Source of the DNA: an uncultured Bacteroides sp.
GTDB taxonomy: Bacteria; Bacteroidota; Bacteroidia; Bacteroidales; Bacteroidaceae
NCBI GenBank assembly: GCA_949289265.1
Contig: CASENE010000104.1
Location: 1 to 64,000 of the forward strand
Direction of reading: 5' to 3'
Length of the DNA stretch: 64,000 bases
Numbering within the stretch: position 1 is the stretch's first letter; every line of letters begins with the position of its first letter. This document shows, piece after piece, positions 46,278 to 54,701 of this stretch. A program made the position numbers and the translations under genes. Below the pieces are notes generated by a model that searched no databases, was not told where the DNA came from, and saw nothing but the letters and a program-made list of their open reading frames with translations.

Positions 46278-48758
46278 TTATTGCTGGTCGGCGCTTACTG
46301 TTTCTCCATTTACTTGGATGTTGTCGCTACCATAGGTTACCTGTCCCATAAAGGTGGTTTCGCCATCATAAGTAATGGTCACGCCCAACCCTTCGCCTTG
46401 ATTGGCCCAGGCATAGAGGGCGGGGAAATAAGAGGCGTGTTCTCCTGCGGATTCTACCGTGGTGTTTATCAAGTGCAGTTCCGAGGGATATTGATAGGCT
46501 GAGCCGGTGCTCTTGTTGCCTACTGTCAGAGCGGCCACATTCAGCATATTGCCTGTGCCCCAGTTCCGATTGTCAAAATACTTGCTTATGTCTTCGTAGT
46601 CGTCGTCTTTATAAGTAAGGGTAATCGTGCTGTTGCTCACGGTAGCCTTGCCGCCGCGCAGCACCATGCCGTGTGTGTAACCGTCGATGTCGCAGTTGTC
46701 TATGGTGACTTCGCACGGGATGTTGATAAATACCGGGTCGCTTGCGCTGAACTTCGAGTTTTCAAGCGTGATCTTAACATTTTCTCCCACCGGCATGCTT
46801 GCGTTGGTAGCCACGCCATAGGCACCGCAATTCAGTTCGGAATTTCTAACTATGATGGTAACATTGGAAACGCAGTTGGCAGGGCCTATGCCAGTTCCTG
46901 TAGTGGTGAGTTTTATGTTATCCAAGGTTATGGAACTTCCGGCTTTCGCATTCAGAATTGTTGCAACAGGATCAAATTGATTGGCAACAATTTCACCGTT
47001 TGCAAAGGTCAGGTTGCCGTTTTCCGGTACATTCAGTGTGTTGGCTGTGCCAAACGTGAGTGTCTGTCCGTTCAGGTCAATGGTCGATGTCTTAATGGAT
47101 GTGAGTGCAGACGGGTCGTTCAGGGTTACATCCGCAGCCAGCGTAATCAACTCTTTCCCTGCTTGCAGGGCGTTGCTGATGTCCTCAGCCGATGCGGCCC
47201 CTGTGCCTTTCACCACGCAGTACGTTCCGTTGGGCGTAGGGGTATCGTCGATTTTCACAGAAGAATATCCGTCAGCCACAAAGTTCTTAACCGGATTTTC
47301 CGTCGTTGAACTCGAAGGGTCGAAATTGACAAAGGTACCGCCATACACATTAATGGCTGCCTGCGAGTTGTCCTTCAGATTCAGTACCCAGTAGCCTCTA
47401 TTGTTGGCACATGCCGATTCAAACCGGCCGCCATAGATATTGATGACAGAACTTCCATCTGCATAAATGAGGTCGAGCTGAGCGTTGCCATTATTATACT
47501 TTTGGTTGTTGTAGAAATTTCCGCCGTAGATGTTTACTTTTGAATTGCCGAGGGCATATACGGCCATGCGGTAACCGTCTTCATTTTCTACATTGCTGAT
47601 GGCTTTCACATCACCGTTTCCTCTGATATCCAATGTTGCGCCGTCTTGCACTTGGAATACGGTCGTATTTCCTAAATCTGAACCCGGAGTGTCGGGGATG
47701 GAAGTCTCATTGATGATGTCATGCCCATTCAGATCAATGCTGACAGAAGCCCCTTTGGCTATGATAAGAGGTTCTGTGATCGTCACATCCTCCGTCAGCG
47801 TCACCTTGCCGCCGTTTTGTGCGGCCAGCAACAGTTCGGCATAGTTATGGTCTGTGGCCTCGAAGTCCGGGTCTATCGTGATGTCGAAGTCCACGCTGCC
47901 CGTCAGCAGCGAGCCAAAAATGTTGGTACGATAATTGCGCTGCACGGGCACGTTGTCCACGGTCATCGTGCGGTTCAGCTGGCCGTCGTTGTAGGTAAAT
48001 TCGCAGTTCACCAGCGACTTGTCCGTAGCCACCAGCAGGTAGTTCAACGCCAGGTAGTCATACTCCTGCCCGTTGGCCGTGAATGTCTCGTCGGGGATGG
48101 CGTTCAGCGCGAAGGTCGCTTCGGTGTCCTCGCCCACCAGGCCGTTCATCAGGTTCAGGTTCTTATAAATCTGCCCCACTTTGACCGAGGTCTGCAGGCT
48201 GCCGGTGTTCAGCCCGCTGGCTTGCGCTTCCGTCAGGTCGTTCGTCCCTATGTTGAGCTGGGCGAAGGGACGCTTCAGGGTGATGTCTTGGTTGACGGCT
48301 CCTTTCACCTCCACCGTGGCGTGGGCATAGAAGGCGTCGTGCGTCTCGTCGTTGGACTTCATGCCGGAGTAGTCCACGCTCAGCGTCTGCGTGTCGAAGT
48401 CCACCGCGTAGGGCGCGTTGGCATCATCCTTGTCGTAAGCGTCGGCCCAGAACAGGAAGTCGTAACTGCGGCCCGCTGCCAGCCGCAGGCTCAGCGTGGC
48501 CTGTCCGTCCACAAAGGTCACCTCGTCTTCACTCTCTATCAGCGGCGTCTGCGTGCCTTGCGCATACACGGCGTAGGACAGCGTTGTGGCTGTCAGGCCG
48601 TCGCCTATCGCCCGGGTCAGCAACCCCTTGGGCAACTGTGCATTGATTGTCACCATGCTTTCACCGCCGGATACGCCTCCGGCCATCTGCTCGTCTGTGC
48701 ACGAGGCAGTAGTCAACAGCAGCGCCAGCGCTGCCATGCTCCATGTTTGTTTTTTCAT
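46278..48758 (-). CDS. Fimbrillin-like lipoprotein with C-terminal beta-helix
   Basis: An 826-residue surface lipoprotein (signal peptide, lipobox TASC at residues 17-20). The N-terminal third (about 30-310) resembles the DUF6562/Mfa-type fimbrillin fold (VTINAQLPKGLLTRAIGDG, FAQLNIGTNDLTEAQASG, VPVQRNYRTNIFG). From about residue 330 to 820 a right-handed parallel beta-helix of repeated strands follows (for example VFQVQDGATLDIRGNGDVKAI, NSKVNIYGGNFYNN, SSVINIYGGRFESA). It is the last gene of a three-gene operon and may be the exposed adhesin. Ligand unknown. Parts of the 3' half have lower GC than the 5' part, suggesting a mosaic gene. Confidence 0.85.
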   Translation of the reverse strand: MKKQTWSMAALALLLTTASCTDEQMAGGVSGGESMVTINAQLPKGLLTRAIGDGLTATTLSYAVYAQGTQTPLIESEDEVTFVDGQATLSLRLAAGRSYDFLFWADAYDKDDANAPYAVDFDTQTLSVDYSGMKSNDETHDAFYAHATVEVKGAVNQDITLKRPFAQLNIGTNDLTEAQASGLNTGSLQTSVKVGQIYKNLNLMNGLVGEDTEATFALNAIPDETFTANGQEYDYLALNYLLVATDKSLVNCEFTYNDGQLNRTMTVDNVPVQRNYRTNIFGSLLTGSVDFDITIDPDFEATDHNYAELLLAAQNGGKVTLTEDVTITEPLIIAKGASVSIDLNGHDIINETSIPDTPGSDLGNTTVFQVQDGATLDIRGNGDVKAISNVENEDGYRMAVYALGNSKVNIYGGNFYNNQKYNNGNAQLDLIYADGSSVINIYGGRFESACANNRGYWVLNLKDNSQAAINVYGGTFVNFDPSSSTTENPVKNFVADGYSSVKIDDTPTPNGTYCVVKGTGAASAEDISNALQAGKELITLAADVTLNDPSALTSIKTSTIDLNGQTLTFGTANTLNVPENGNLTFANGEIVANQFDPVATILNAKAGSSITLDNIKLTTTGTGIGPANCVSNVTIIVRNSELNCGAYGVATNASMPVGENVKITLENSKFSASDPVFINIPCEVTIDNCDIDGYTHGMVLRGGKATVSNSTITLTYKDDDYEDISKYFDNRNWGTGNMLNVAALTVGNKSTGSAYQYPSELHLINTTVESAGEHASYFPALYAWANQGEGLGVTITYDGETTFMGQVTYGSDNIQVNGETVSADQQ

Positions 48759-48793
48759 AATCTCGTTTTTTATAGCGTTAAACATTCGGATTC

Positions 48794-49840
48794 CTATCTG
48801 ATTTCCACGTTCCACTCGCCGTCAAATCCGGGGTCGATGCCCACGCCGCCGGTGGCCTCGGTGGTCAGGAAGGGGCCGCGCACCGTGGTGTATCGGCTGC
48901 GCGTCAGGGGCACGTCTATCGGCGGGATGGAGGCTATCACCTCGCCCGCCGCGTCGCGGACGTCCAGGGCCACTTGCACCGTCGATTCGGTGCCGTTGAC
49001 AAACACGTAGTCAAAGCCCAGTTCGGCCTCCGTGTCGCTCAGACGGCTGATTTTCCCGTCGAACCACACGCCCGTTTGCGCGTCGACAGGCGCGTTGGCA
49101 AAGAGGTTGAAAGCCGAGGGCAGGAAGCCCGTGTAGCGGAAGGTCACCCGGTAGTCGTTCAGGTCGATGGCCTTCGTGTCGTTCCCGTCGGTGTTTCCTG
49201 CCCGGGCGGCAGCCGCTTGCCGGGCCAGCACGCGGGTGAGGAAAACGTCCAGGTCGGTGGTCACGAAATTATAGCGGGCCAGCGGGCGTTCCATCTCCAC
49301 CGTCGCCTCGTCCGGGCCGTCGGCCGTGAGGGCGATTTCCTGGGTGCCGCAGAAGGCGTCGCGCAGGTCGTTGTTGCCGGGATGCCCGTCGCCTTGCAGC
49401 ATGATTTCCTCAAACCGTCCGGTGGCATAAAACTTGTCCTCCTGCCCGCCTTCGTCCACATAGTCTGCCCACACCGCCAGGCGGTAGTTGCCCTCGGGCA
49501 GTTGCAGGCGGAGGTCGTGGTTCAGGCGGGTCACGTCGTCCTTTGTCTCCAGCAGCGGGGTATAGTCGTCGTTGTGGAAAACGCCGTTCCCGTCGGACCG
49601 GTAGACGCGCAGTTGGTAGCGGACATCGTAGTCGTCGGGCTGCGTGGAAGCGGCTCTCGACCGCGCGTGCTCCACCACCTGGTGCAGGGGCAGGTCGGTG
49701 TGGAAATTCAGGTGCAGCGTCACGTCCGTCGCCTCCGGCGTTTCTTCGGCCGGGAACTCGTGCACGTCGCAGGCCGCCAGCAGCGCCAGTCCGGCAAGGC
49801 CTGCCCAGGCGTTTCTGAGGTATGGGATGCGGGTGTTCAT
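48794..49840 (-). CDS. FimB/Mfa2-like fimbrial anchor lipoprotein
   Basis: A 348-residue lipoprotein (lipobox LLAAC at 20-24, CDVHEFPAEE) of the Mfa2/FimB or DUF6562 class. Two related beta-sandwich domains are likely: VTLHLNFHTDLPLHQVVEH, YQLRVYRSDG and LQLPEGNYRLAVWADYVDEGG in the first; VEMERPLARYNFVTTDL and FRYTGFLPSAFNLF in the second. Family members anchor and cap type V pili of Bacteroidales. It overlaps the upstream DUF3575 gene by ATGA and is followed after 35 bases by the beta-helix lipoprotein, consistent with coordinate assembly. Confidence 0.8.
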   Translation of the reverse strand: MNTRIPYLRNAWAGLAGLALLAACDVHEFPAEETPEATDVTLHLNFHTDLPLHQVVEHARSRAASTQPDDYDVRYQLRVYRSDGNGVFHNDDYTPLLETKDDVTRLNHDLRLQLPEGNYRLAVWADYVDEGGQEDKFYATGRFEEIMLQGDGHPGNNDLRDAFCGTQEIALTADGPDEATVEMERPLARYNFVTTDLDVFLTRVLARQAAAARAGNTDGNDTKAIDLNDYRVTFRYTGFLPSAFNLFANAPVDAQTGVWFDGKISRLSDTEAELGFDYVFVNGTESTVQVALDVRDAAGEVIASIPPIDVPLTRSRYTTVRGPFLTTEATGGVGIDPGFDGEWNVEIR

Positions 49841-51126
49841 TGTCTGGCCCTCCTCTTCAGGTCGAACCGGTAGGAGAACGACACGTCCACATGGTCGATG
49901 CCGATGTACGTGTCGCGCACGGTGGAGTGGTAGACCCCGCCGGGTCGGTTGTAGAACTTGTCATAATGGGCCCGGTAGGCGCCTGCGCCCACCGAAAACT
50001 CCAGCTGGAAACGCCGGTTGCGGCAGAAGGGCATCCGATAGCCCACGCTGAGCCCGCCGCCCAGGGCCGGGGTGTGGCCGTCGTGGTCTTGGATGCGCCA
50101 CGGCTGGCTGCCCAAGGCCAGGTTGAAAGACGTCACGCCGAAATGCACGCCGGCAAAGAAGCGGCGGCGCGTCAGCGGATAGAAGCGCGCTTCGGGCCGC
50201 GTGCCCAGCAGGCGGAATTTGGTCCGGGCCGTGAAGTAGTTGGCGCCCGAATAGAAGACGGGTATGTGCAGGGAAAATTTCGGCGAAAATTCCCATTCCA
50301 CCGCCGCATTCATCACCAGCATGGCCCAGCCCACCGCGTTCAGCTTCACGCGGAGGGAGTGCTGCCACGGGTCGGCCGGCGCAGGAATCGTCGTGGCGGG
50401 AGTGTTATCCGTGCGGGATGCGGGGCTAAGGGTGTAGGCCCGGCAGAGGCTGTCTTGCCGGGGTTGAGGGATGTCGGCTGTAGGGGACAGGGTGTCGGCA
50501 GGCTGTAGGGGCGACTTCGGGCAGCGGACGTGAAGCAGCACGCTGGCGCTGCTGCGCAGGTCGGGAAACAGGTGGCGGCGCATGTAGCGGTACGGCTCTC
50601 CGCCGTGCAGGGTCATCAGGGCTTTCTTGAGCCGGTCTTCGTCCGTCCCGTCGTCCTCGGAGGCATGTTGCGATGCCTTGTCCAGGATTTGCAACACCTC
50701 GTCCCGGTGGGGCATGTCCGTGTCCTTCACCAGTCGGCGCAATCCGGTCCAGTCCACTCCTTCGGCATATTTCTCTATGGTTGCGGGGGATAGGGAGGTT
50801 TGCCGCTGCAGGTAGGCGGCCAGCTCGTCTGCCCTGTGGCGCGACAATCGTTCGTTGGCATGCCGGTCGCCGTCGGGCGAGGCGCCCGAACGGATGCTGA
50901 CGCGCACCAGGCAGTCGTCGATCCTTGCTTGCCGCACAGACTGCAAGAAGTGCTCCAGCTCTGCACCGTTGTTCCGGTAGGCCGGGTCGACGTAGCGATG
51001 GCCCGCCCGGTAGAAGATGCTCATCGAGTCGGCAATGCAGAGGCTCTCGTCGGACGTTGCGGCGGTCTGCGCATGACCCACAACGGCCCACAGCAGGCCC
51101 GCCAGCAGTGACAAATATTGTTTCAT
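49837..51126 (-). CDS. OmpA-like/DUF3575 outer-membrane protein
   Basis: A 429-residue exported protein (signal peptide KQYLSLLAGLLWAVVGHAQ). An N-terminal OmpA-like peptidoglycan-interaction region lies at about 35-120 (VRVSIRSGASPDGDRHANERLSRHRADELAAYLQ). The C-terminal DUF3575 beta-barrel (about 245-429: LRVKLNAVGWAMLVMNAAVEWEFSPKFSLHIPVFYS, ending VDVSFSYRFDLKRR) sits in the outer membrane. In Bacteroides, DUF3575 genes commonly head fimbrillin-type operons, as here. Preceded by a consensus promoter. Confidence 0.85.
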   Translation of the reverse strand: MKQYLSLLAGLLWAVVGHAQTAATSDESLCIADSMSIFYRAGHRYVDPAYRNNGAELEHFLQSVRQARIDDCLVRVSIRSGASPDGDRHANERLSRHRADELAAYLQRQTSLSPATIEKYAEGVDWTGLRRLVKDTDMPHRDEVLQILDKASQHASEDDGTDEDRLKKALMTLHGGEPYRYMRRHLFPDLRSSASVLLHVRCPKSPLQPADTLSPTADIPQPRQDSLCRAYTLSPASRTDNTPATTIPAPADPWQHSLRVKLNAVGWAMLVMNAAVEWEFSPKFSLHIPVFYSGANYFTARTKFRLLGTRPEARFYPLTRRRFFAGVHFGVTSFNLALGSQPWRIQDHDGHTPALGGGLSVGYRMPFCRNRRFQLEFSVGAGAYRAHYDKFYNRPGGVYHSTVRDTYIGIDHVDVSFSYRFDLKRRARQ

Positions 51127-51298
51127 TAATACCGTATATTGTGTTCCGTTTGTTTTTGTTGCTTGCGCGTTTTTTTCTTCCCGCGGCCTTTCGGCAGATG
51201 TTTTCCCGGCGGCAAAGAGCCTGGCTTCCCGTTTTCACGGACTTCGTCGATAGGTGCGTTCGGTATGAGATTTAGATTAAAGTATCATTACTTCGTCG

Positions 51299-51330
51299 CA
51301 AAAGTATGAAAACAAAATGTTATCGCCAAA
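51299..51330 (-). promoter_or_regulatory. Consensus promoter of the surface-structure operon
   Basis: On the minus strand TTTG (51327-51330), a 20-base spacer and TACTTTTG (51299-51306). The leader to the DUF3575 ATG is about 165 bases, long enough to carry regulation. Confidence 0.65.
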
Positions 51331-51473
51331 AAATGCAAATAAAAATGAGCCTCTTTTTTGAAGAAGAAGGCAAAAAGAGGAATATCGGCAGCCATCTTTC
51401 ACCGGCAGCCCCGTTTGTCCGGCATTTTCTTTTCGGGGCAGGACGTCCGGCCGGGCCGAAGGCTCTTCATACC

Positions 51474-51561
51474 CGGTTCGTCCCCGGCTCGTCCCAAGTT
51501 CGTCCCTGGTTCGTCTCCATGGAGACGAAGAAAAGGCGAACGGGGGACGAGGCTGGAGGGT
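51474..51561. repeat. 11/22-bp-period array with inverted halves
   Basis: Four 11-base units CGGTTCGTCCC, CGGCTCGTCCC, AAGTTCGTCCC and TGGTTCGTCTC fill 51474-51517, equal to two 22-base units. The next 44 bases carry the complement (GGAGACGAA, then GAACGGGGGACGAGG). This is the same forward-then-reverse plan as the other arrays. It lies just before the recO promoter motif (51582-51589, TAATTTTG), between divergent genes. Confidence 0.75.
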
Positions 51562-51611
51562 GTTTTTGTCGGATTTATTTGTAATTTTGCGGGCAAATCT
51601 GTGGGAGAATT

Positions 51612-52343
51612 ATGTGGCAACAAACGCAAGGCATCGTGCTGCGCACGGTGAAGTATAAGGATACGGCCCTGATGGCTACGGTCTATACCGAGGCGGCGGG
51701 GCGGATGTCGTTCCGGGTGCCCGTGGGGCGCGGCCGACGTTCGGCCATCAAGGCTTCGCTGTTTCAGCCGCTGGCCTTGGTGGAACTGGAGGCCGACTTC
51801 CGTCGCACGGCCTCGGTGTGTGCCGTGCGCGAGGCGCGAGTGTTCCAGCCCTTTTCCACGTTGCCTTTCCATCCGTATAAGTCGGCCATGGCTTTCTTTC
51901 TGGCCGAGTTTCTGTATGGCTCGTTGCGCGAGGAAGCGGAAAACCGTCCGCTCTTTGCCTATCTGTGCCGGGCCATCGTGTGGCTGGACCGTTGTCCGGA
52001 AGGGTTCAGCAATTTCCACTTGGTTTTCCTGATGCGCTTGTCGCGCTTCCTGGGGCTTCAGCCCAACTTGGAGGGATATGAAGAGGGGGATTGTTTCGAC
52101 TTGCGCGGGGCTTGCTTTACGCGGGTGCGCCCGTCGGGGCATGGCGACTGGTTGCCTCCGCACGAGGCTGCCAGACTGGTGCGGCTGGTGCGCATGAATT
52201 TCGGGACAATGCATCTTTTCCGCCTGACCCGCGAGGAGCGGGCGCGCTGCCTGGAGGTCATCCTGGCGTATTACCGGCTGCACTTGCCCGATTTCCGCCT
52301 GCCCCAGTCGGTGGAGGTGTTGAAAGAGTTGTTTGACAGCTGA
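51612..52343 (+). CDS. recO: DNA repair protein RecO
   Basis: A 243-residue mediator of the RecF recombination pathway that helps load RecA on SSB-coated DNA. The N-terminal OB fold is seen at 1-80 ([36 protein letters not shown]), followed by the helical RecO_C domain ([44 protein letters not shown]). As in other Bacteroidales the canonical four-cysteine zinc site is replaced; only scattered cysteines remain. A TAATTTTG -7 motif precedes it by 22 bases. Confidence 0.9.
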   Translation: MWQQTQGIVLRTVKYKDTALMATVYTEAAGRMSFRVPVGRGRRSAIKASLFQPLALVELEADFRRTASVCAVREARVFQPFSTLPFHPYKSAMAFFLAEFLYGSLREEAENRPLFAYLCRAIVWLDRCPEGFSNFHLVFLMRLSRFLGLQPNLEGYEEGDCFDLRGACFTRVRPSGHGDWLPPHEAARLVRLVRMNFGTMHLFRLTREERARCLEVILAYYRLHLPDFRLPQSVEVLKELFDS

Positions 52344-52376
52344 CGGTATGGAGTTGACGAGGGAACGAGTGGACGA

Positions 52377-52804
52377 GAGGGTGTGCCGAAATAGATGTTG
52401 GTATCCATTTCCCCTCCTCCCCGGAGGAGGGGTGCCCAACGGGCGGGGTGGTAGGTAAGAAATAAAACCTTATAAGTAGATGTGCAAAATTAGTTGATAC
52501 TATCTTTAGTAGTAGGAGGGAATTACAGGTAGTTAAAAGGAGTTATAGGCCGATAGTTGCCCCGGCGATATATAAAAGGTATTGGCATCTAACTCCTTGA
52601 GCGAAGCGATAACTCCTTTTAACTCCTTCTGACTCCTGAATATAGTATAAACTAAATAAGATTGGTTACTTATATAAGCTGACTATACTTCGCTACCACC
52701 TCCCCTTCGGGTACTCACCCCCTCCGGCTCCCCCGTTATCGGGGGAGAGCAACCTCCCCGGAGGAGGAGAATTTGGTTACCACCATGCGTTTCGGCACAC
52801 CCTC
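52377..52804. repeat. Dispersed TIR element R, copy C, interrupted by MITE
   Basis: Ends are the perfect 15-base inverted repeats GAGGGTGTGCCGAAA (52377-52391) and TTTCGGCACACCCTC (52790-52804). Sequence and order match copy B, but a 195-bp insert (52475-52669) interrupts it. Located between convergent recO and the YqeY-like gene, beginning 34 bases after the recO stop. Confidence 0.92.
52475..52669. mobile_element. MITE-like element M, copy C
   Basis: A 195-bp insert absent from copy B of the host element. Imperfect terminal inverted repeats ATTAGTTGATACTATC (52489-52504) and TATAGTATAAACTAAA (52641-52656) lie just inside its ends, and TTATA flanks it on both sides (52470-52474 and 52670-52674) as a likely 5-bp target duplication. 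It matches the reverse complement of 22278-22457. No ORF, so it must be moved by a transposase in trans. Confidence 0.85.
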
Positions 52805-52824
52805 CTCCTTGTCAACTGTCCTGC

Positions 52825-53274
52825 TTATTGCAACAGTTCTTTCACCTTGGCGGAGATGGCGCGGCCTTCGGCCCGTCCGGCCAGTTTCTTGGTGGCGGCG
52901 CCCATCACCTTGCCCATGTCTTTGGGACCGGTGGCGCCCACCTCGGCGATGATTTCCTTCAGGGCAGCTTCCAGTTCTTCGGATGTCATCTGTTGAGGCA
53001 GGTAGGTCTCCATCACTTTCACCTGGGCCAATTCTTCGTCGGCCAAGTCTTGACGGCCCTGCTGGATGTAGATGTCGGCGGCGTCCTTGCCTTGCTTGGC
53101 CAGTTTTTGGATGAGCTTCAGGGCATCGGCGTCGTTCAGGGTGTCGTTGGCTCCCGGGGCGGTCTTGGCCTCCAGAAATACTTTCTTGATGTTTCTCAAG
53201 GTTTCCAGGGCCACTTTGTCCTTGGCCTTCATGGCAGCCTTGATGTCTTCGCTAACTTTGTCAAATAAATCCAT
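52825..53274 (-). CDS. GatB/YqeY domain protein
   Basis: A 149-residue cytoplasmic protein of the YqeY family, related to the tRNA-binding tail of GatB. N-terminal helical bundle (MDLFDKVSEDIKAAMKAKDKVALETLRNIKKVFLEA) and C-terminal domain with the conserved MGKVMGAATKKLAGRAEGRAIS block. Thought to interact with tRNA or assist amidotransferase, but the role is not established. It is the last gene of the division cluster strand, 69 bases after ftsZ, as in other Bacteroidales. Confidence 0.9.
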   Translation of the reverse strand: MDLFDKVSEDIKAAMKAKDKVALETLRNIKKVFLEAKTAPGANDTLNDADALKLIQKLAKQGKDAADIYIQQGRQDLADEELAQVKVMETYLPQQMTSEELEAALKEIIAEVGATGPKDMGKVMGAATKKLAGRAEGRAISAKVKELLQ

Positions 53275-53343
53275 GATGTTTATCTTTTTATGATTGTCCG
53301 TTGATTCTTGCTTGTCTTTCTTCGCGCGGCGTGCGGGCGAAGG

Positions 53344-54642
53344 TCAGAACACGATGAGGCCCTCCTGGCTGGGCTCGTCGGTGGTGTCCGGCTGGTCGGC
53401 CTGTGCCGGGCGGGCATCGGCGGCCGACTGCTCGCGGATGGCCTTGAGGGCGCTCTTGGAGCGGCGGTAGGTGGGCGAGTTTTCCACCTGGCTCACCACG
53501 TCGTCGTTGTCTAGGTCGTCGGCGCCGAAGAGGAAAATCTGGCGGTGGCGGCCCGGGCGGTATTGGCCGTGCGAGTCTTTGCCATAGTAGTCGTCGCGGC
53601 GGGCGGCCAGTTCTTGCTCGCGTTTCTGCTCCTCCAGGCTGCGTTGCTCGATGCGGTCGTCCATTTCCTTGAGGTGGATGTCCTGGATGCCGAAGCCGGT
53701 GGCCAGCAGGGTAATCTTCACCTGTTCGCCCAGGGAGGGGTCTTCGGCCATGCCGAACTTGGTCTCGAAATCTCGGTTAAACTGGTTCATGAAGTCGCGC
53801 ACCTCGTCCATTTCGCTCATCATCAGTTCGTGGTCCGGGCTGTAGGAGATGTTGAGCAGGACTTTTTTCGAGTCGAAGATGTTGTTGTTGTTCAGCAGGG
53901 GCGAGTGTTTGGCGTTGTCGATAGCCTTGCTGACGCGGTTTTCACCTTCGCCATAGCCGGTGCTCATGATGGCCACTCCGCCGTCTTTCATCACCGTCTT
54001 CACGTCGTTGAAGTCCAGATTGATGATGCCGCGCATGGTGATAATCTCGGCGATGCTCTTGGCGGCCACCAGCAGGGTGTCGTTGGCCTTGGCAAAGGCG
54101 TTTTTCACCGAAAGGTCGGGATAGATTTCGCCCAGGCGCTCGTTGTTGATGACCAGCAGGGCATCTACGTTCTTGCTGATTTCTTCCACGCCATCCAAGG
54201 CCTGGTCAATCTTGCGGTCGCCTTCCCAGCGGAAGGGGATGGTGACGATGCCCACGGTGAGGATATCCATCTCTTTGGTGATGCGGGCAATGGTGGGCGC
54301 GGCGCCTGTGCCGGTGCCTCCGCCCATGCCGGCGGTGATGAATACCATCTTGGTGCCGTCGTCCAGCATCTGCTTCACTTCTTCGATGCTTTCTTCGGTG
54401 GCTTCCTTGGCTTTGCTGGGGCGGTTGCCGGCTCCGAGGCCTTCGCGTCCCAGTTGCAGCTTGACGGGCACAGGCGATTCTTCCAGTGCCTTGCGGTCGG
54501 TGTTACATACCACGAAGGTTACTTCGTGGATGCCTTCGCGGTACATGTGGTTGACGGCATTGCCGCCGCCACCGCCCACGCCGATAACCTTGATGATTTT
54601 GGGTGAATCGGTGGGGAAGTCAAATTGTACTCTGTCGTCCAT
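53344..54642 (-). CDS. ftsZ: Cell division GTPase FtsZ
   Basis: Tubulin-like GTPase that forms the Z ring, 432 residues. GTP-binding GVGGGGGNAVNHM near 21-33, tubulin signature GMGGGTGTGAAP near 107-118, and the T7 synergy loop NLDFNDVKTVM near 209-219 are intact. The C-terminal linker (about 325-410) is long and charged, rich in Gln and Arg, and the protein ends SQEGLIVF, a probable short conserved tail for FtsA binding. Upstream are ftsA and ftsQ on the same strand. Confidence 0.97.
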   Translation of the reverse strand: MDDRVQFDFPTDSPKIIKVIGVGGGGGNAVNHMYREGIHEVTFVVCNTDRKALEESPVPVKLQLGREGLGAGNRPSKAKEATEESIEEVKQMLDDGTKMVFITAGMGGGTGTGAAPTIARITKEMDILTVGIVTIPFRWEGDRKIDQALDGVEEISKNVDALLVINNERLGEIYPDLSVKNAFAKANDTLLVAAKSIAEIITMRGIINLDFNDVKTVMKDGGVAIMSTGYGEGENRVSKAIDNAKHSPLLNNNNIFDSKKVLLNISYSPDHELMMSEMDEVRDFMNQFNRDFETKFGMAEDPSLGEQVKITLLATGFGIQDIHLKEMDDRIEQRSLEEQKREQELAARRDDYYGKDSHGQYRPGRHRQIFLFGADDLDNDDVVSQVENSPTYRRSKSALKAIREQSAADARPAQADQPDTTDEPSQEGLIVF

Positions 54643-54701
54643 ATAGAGTTTCTTTTTTGCTTGGTTGATACTTGTTTAATTGATGCAGGGAAACGGTCGG
54701 G

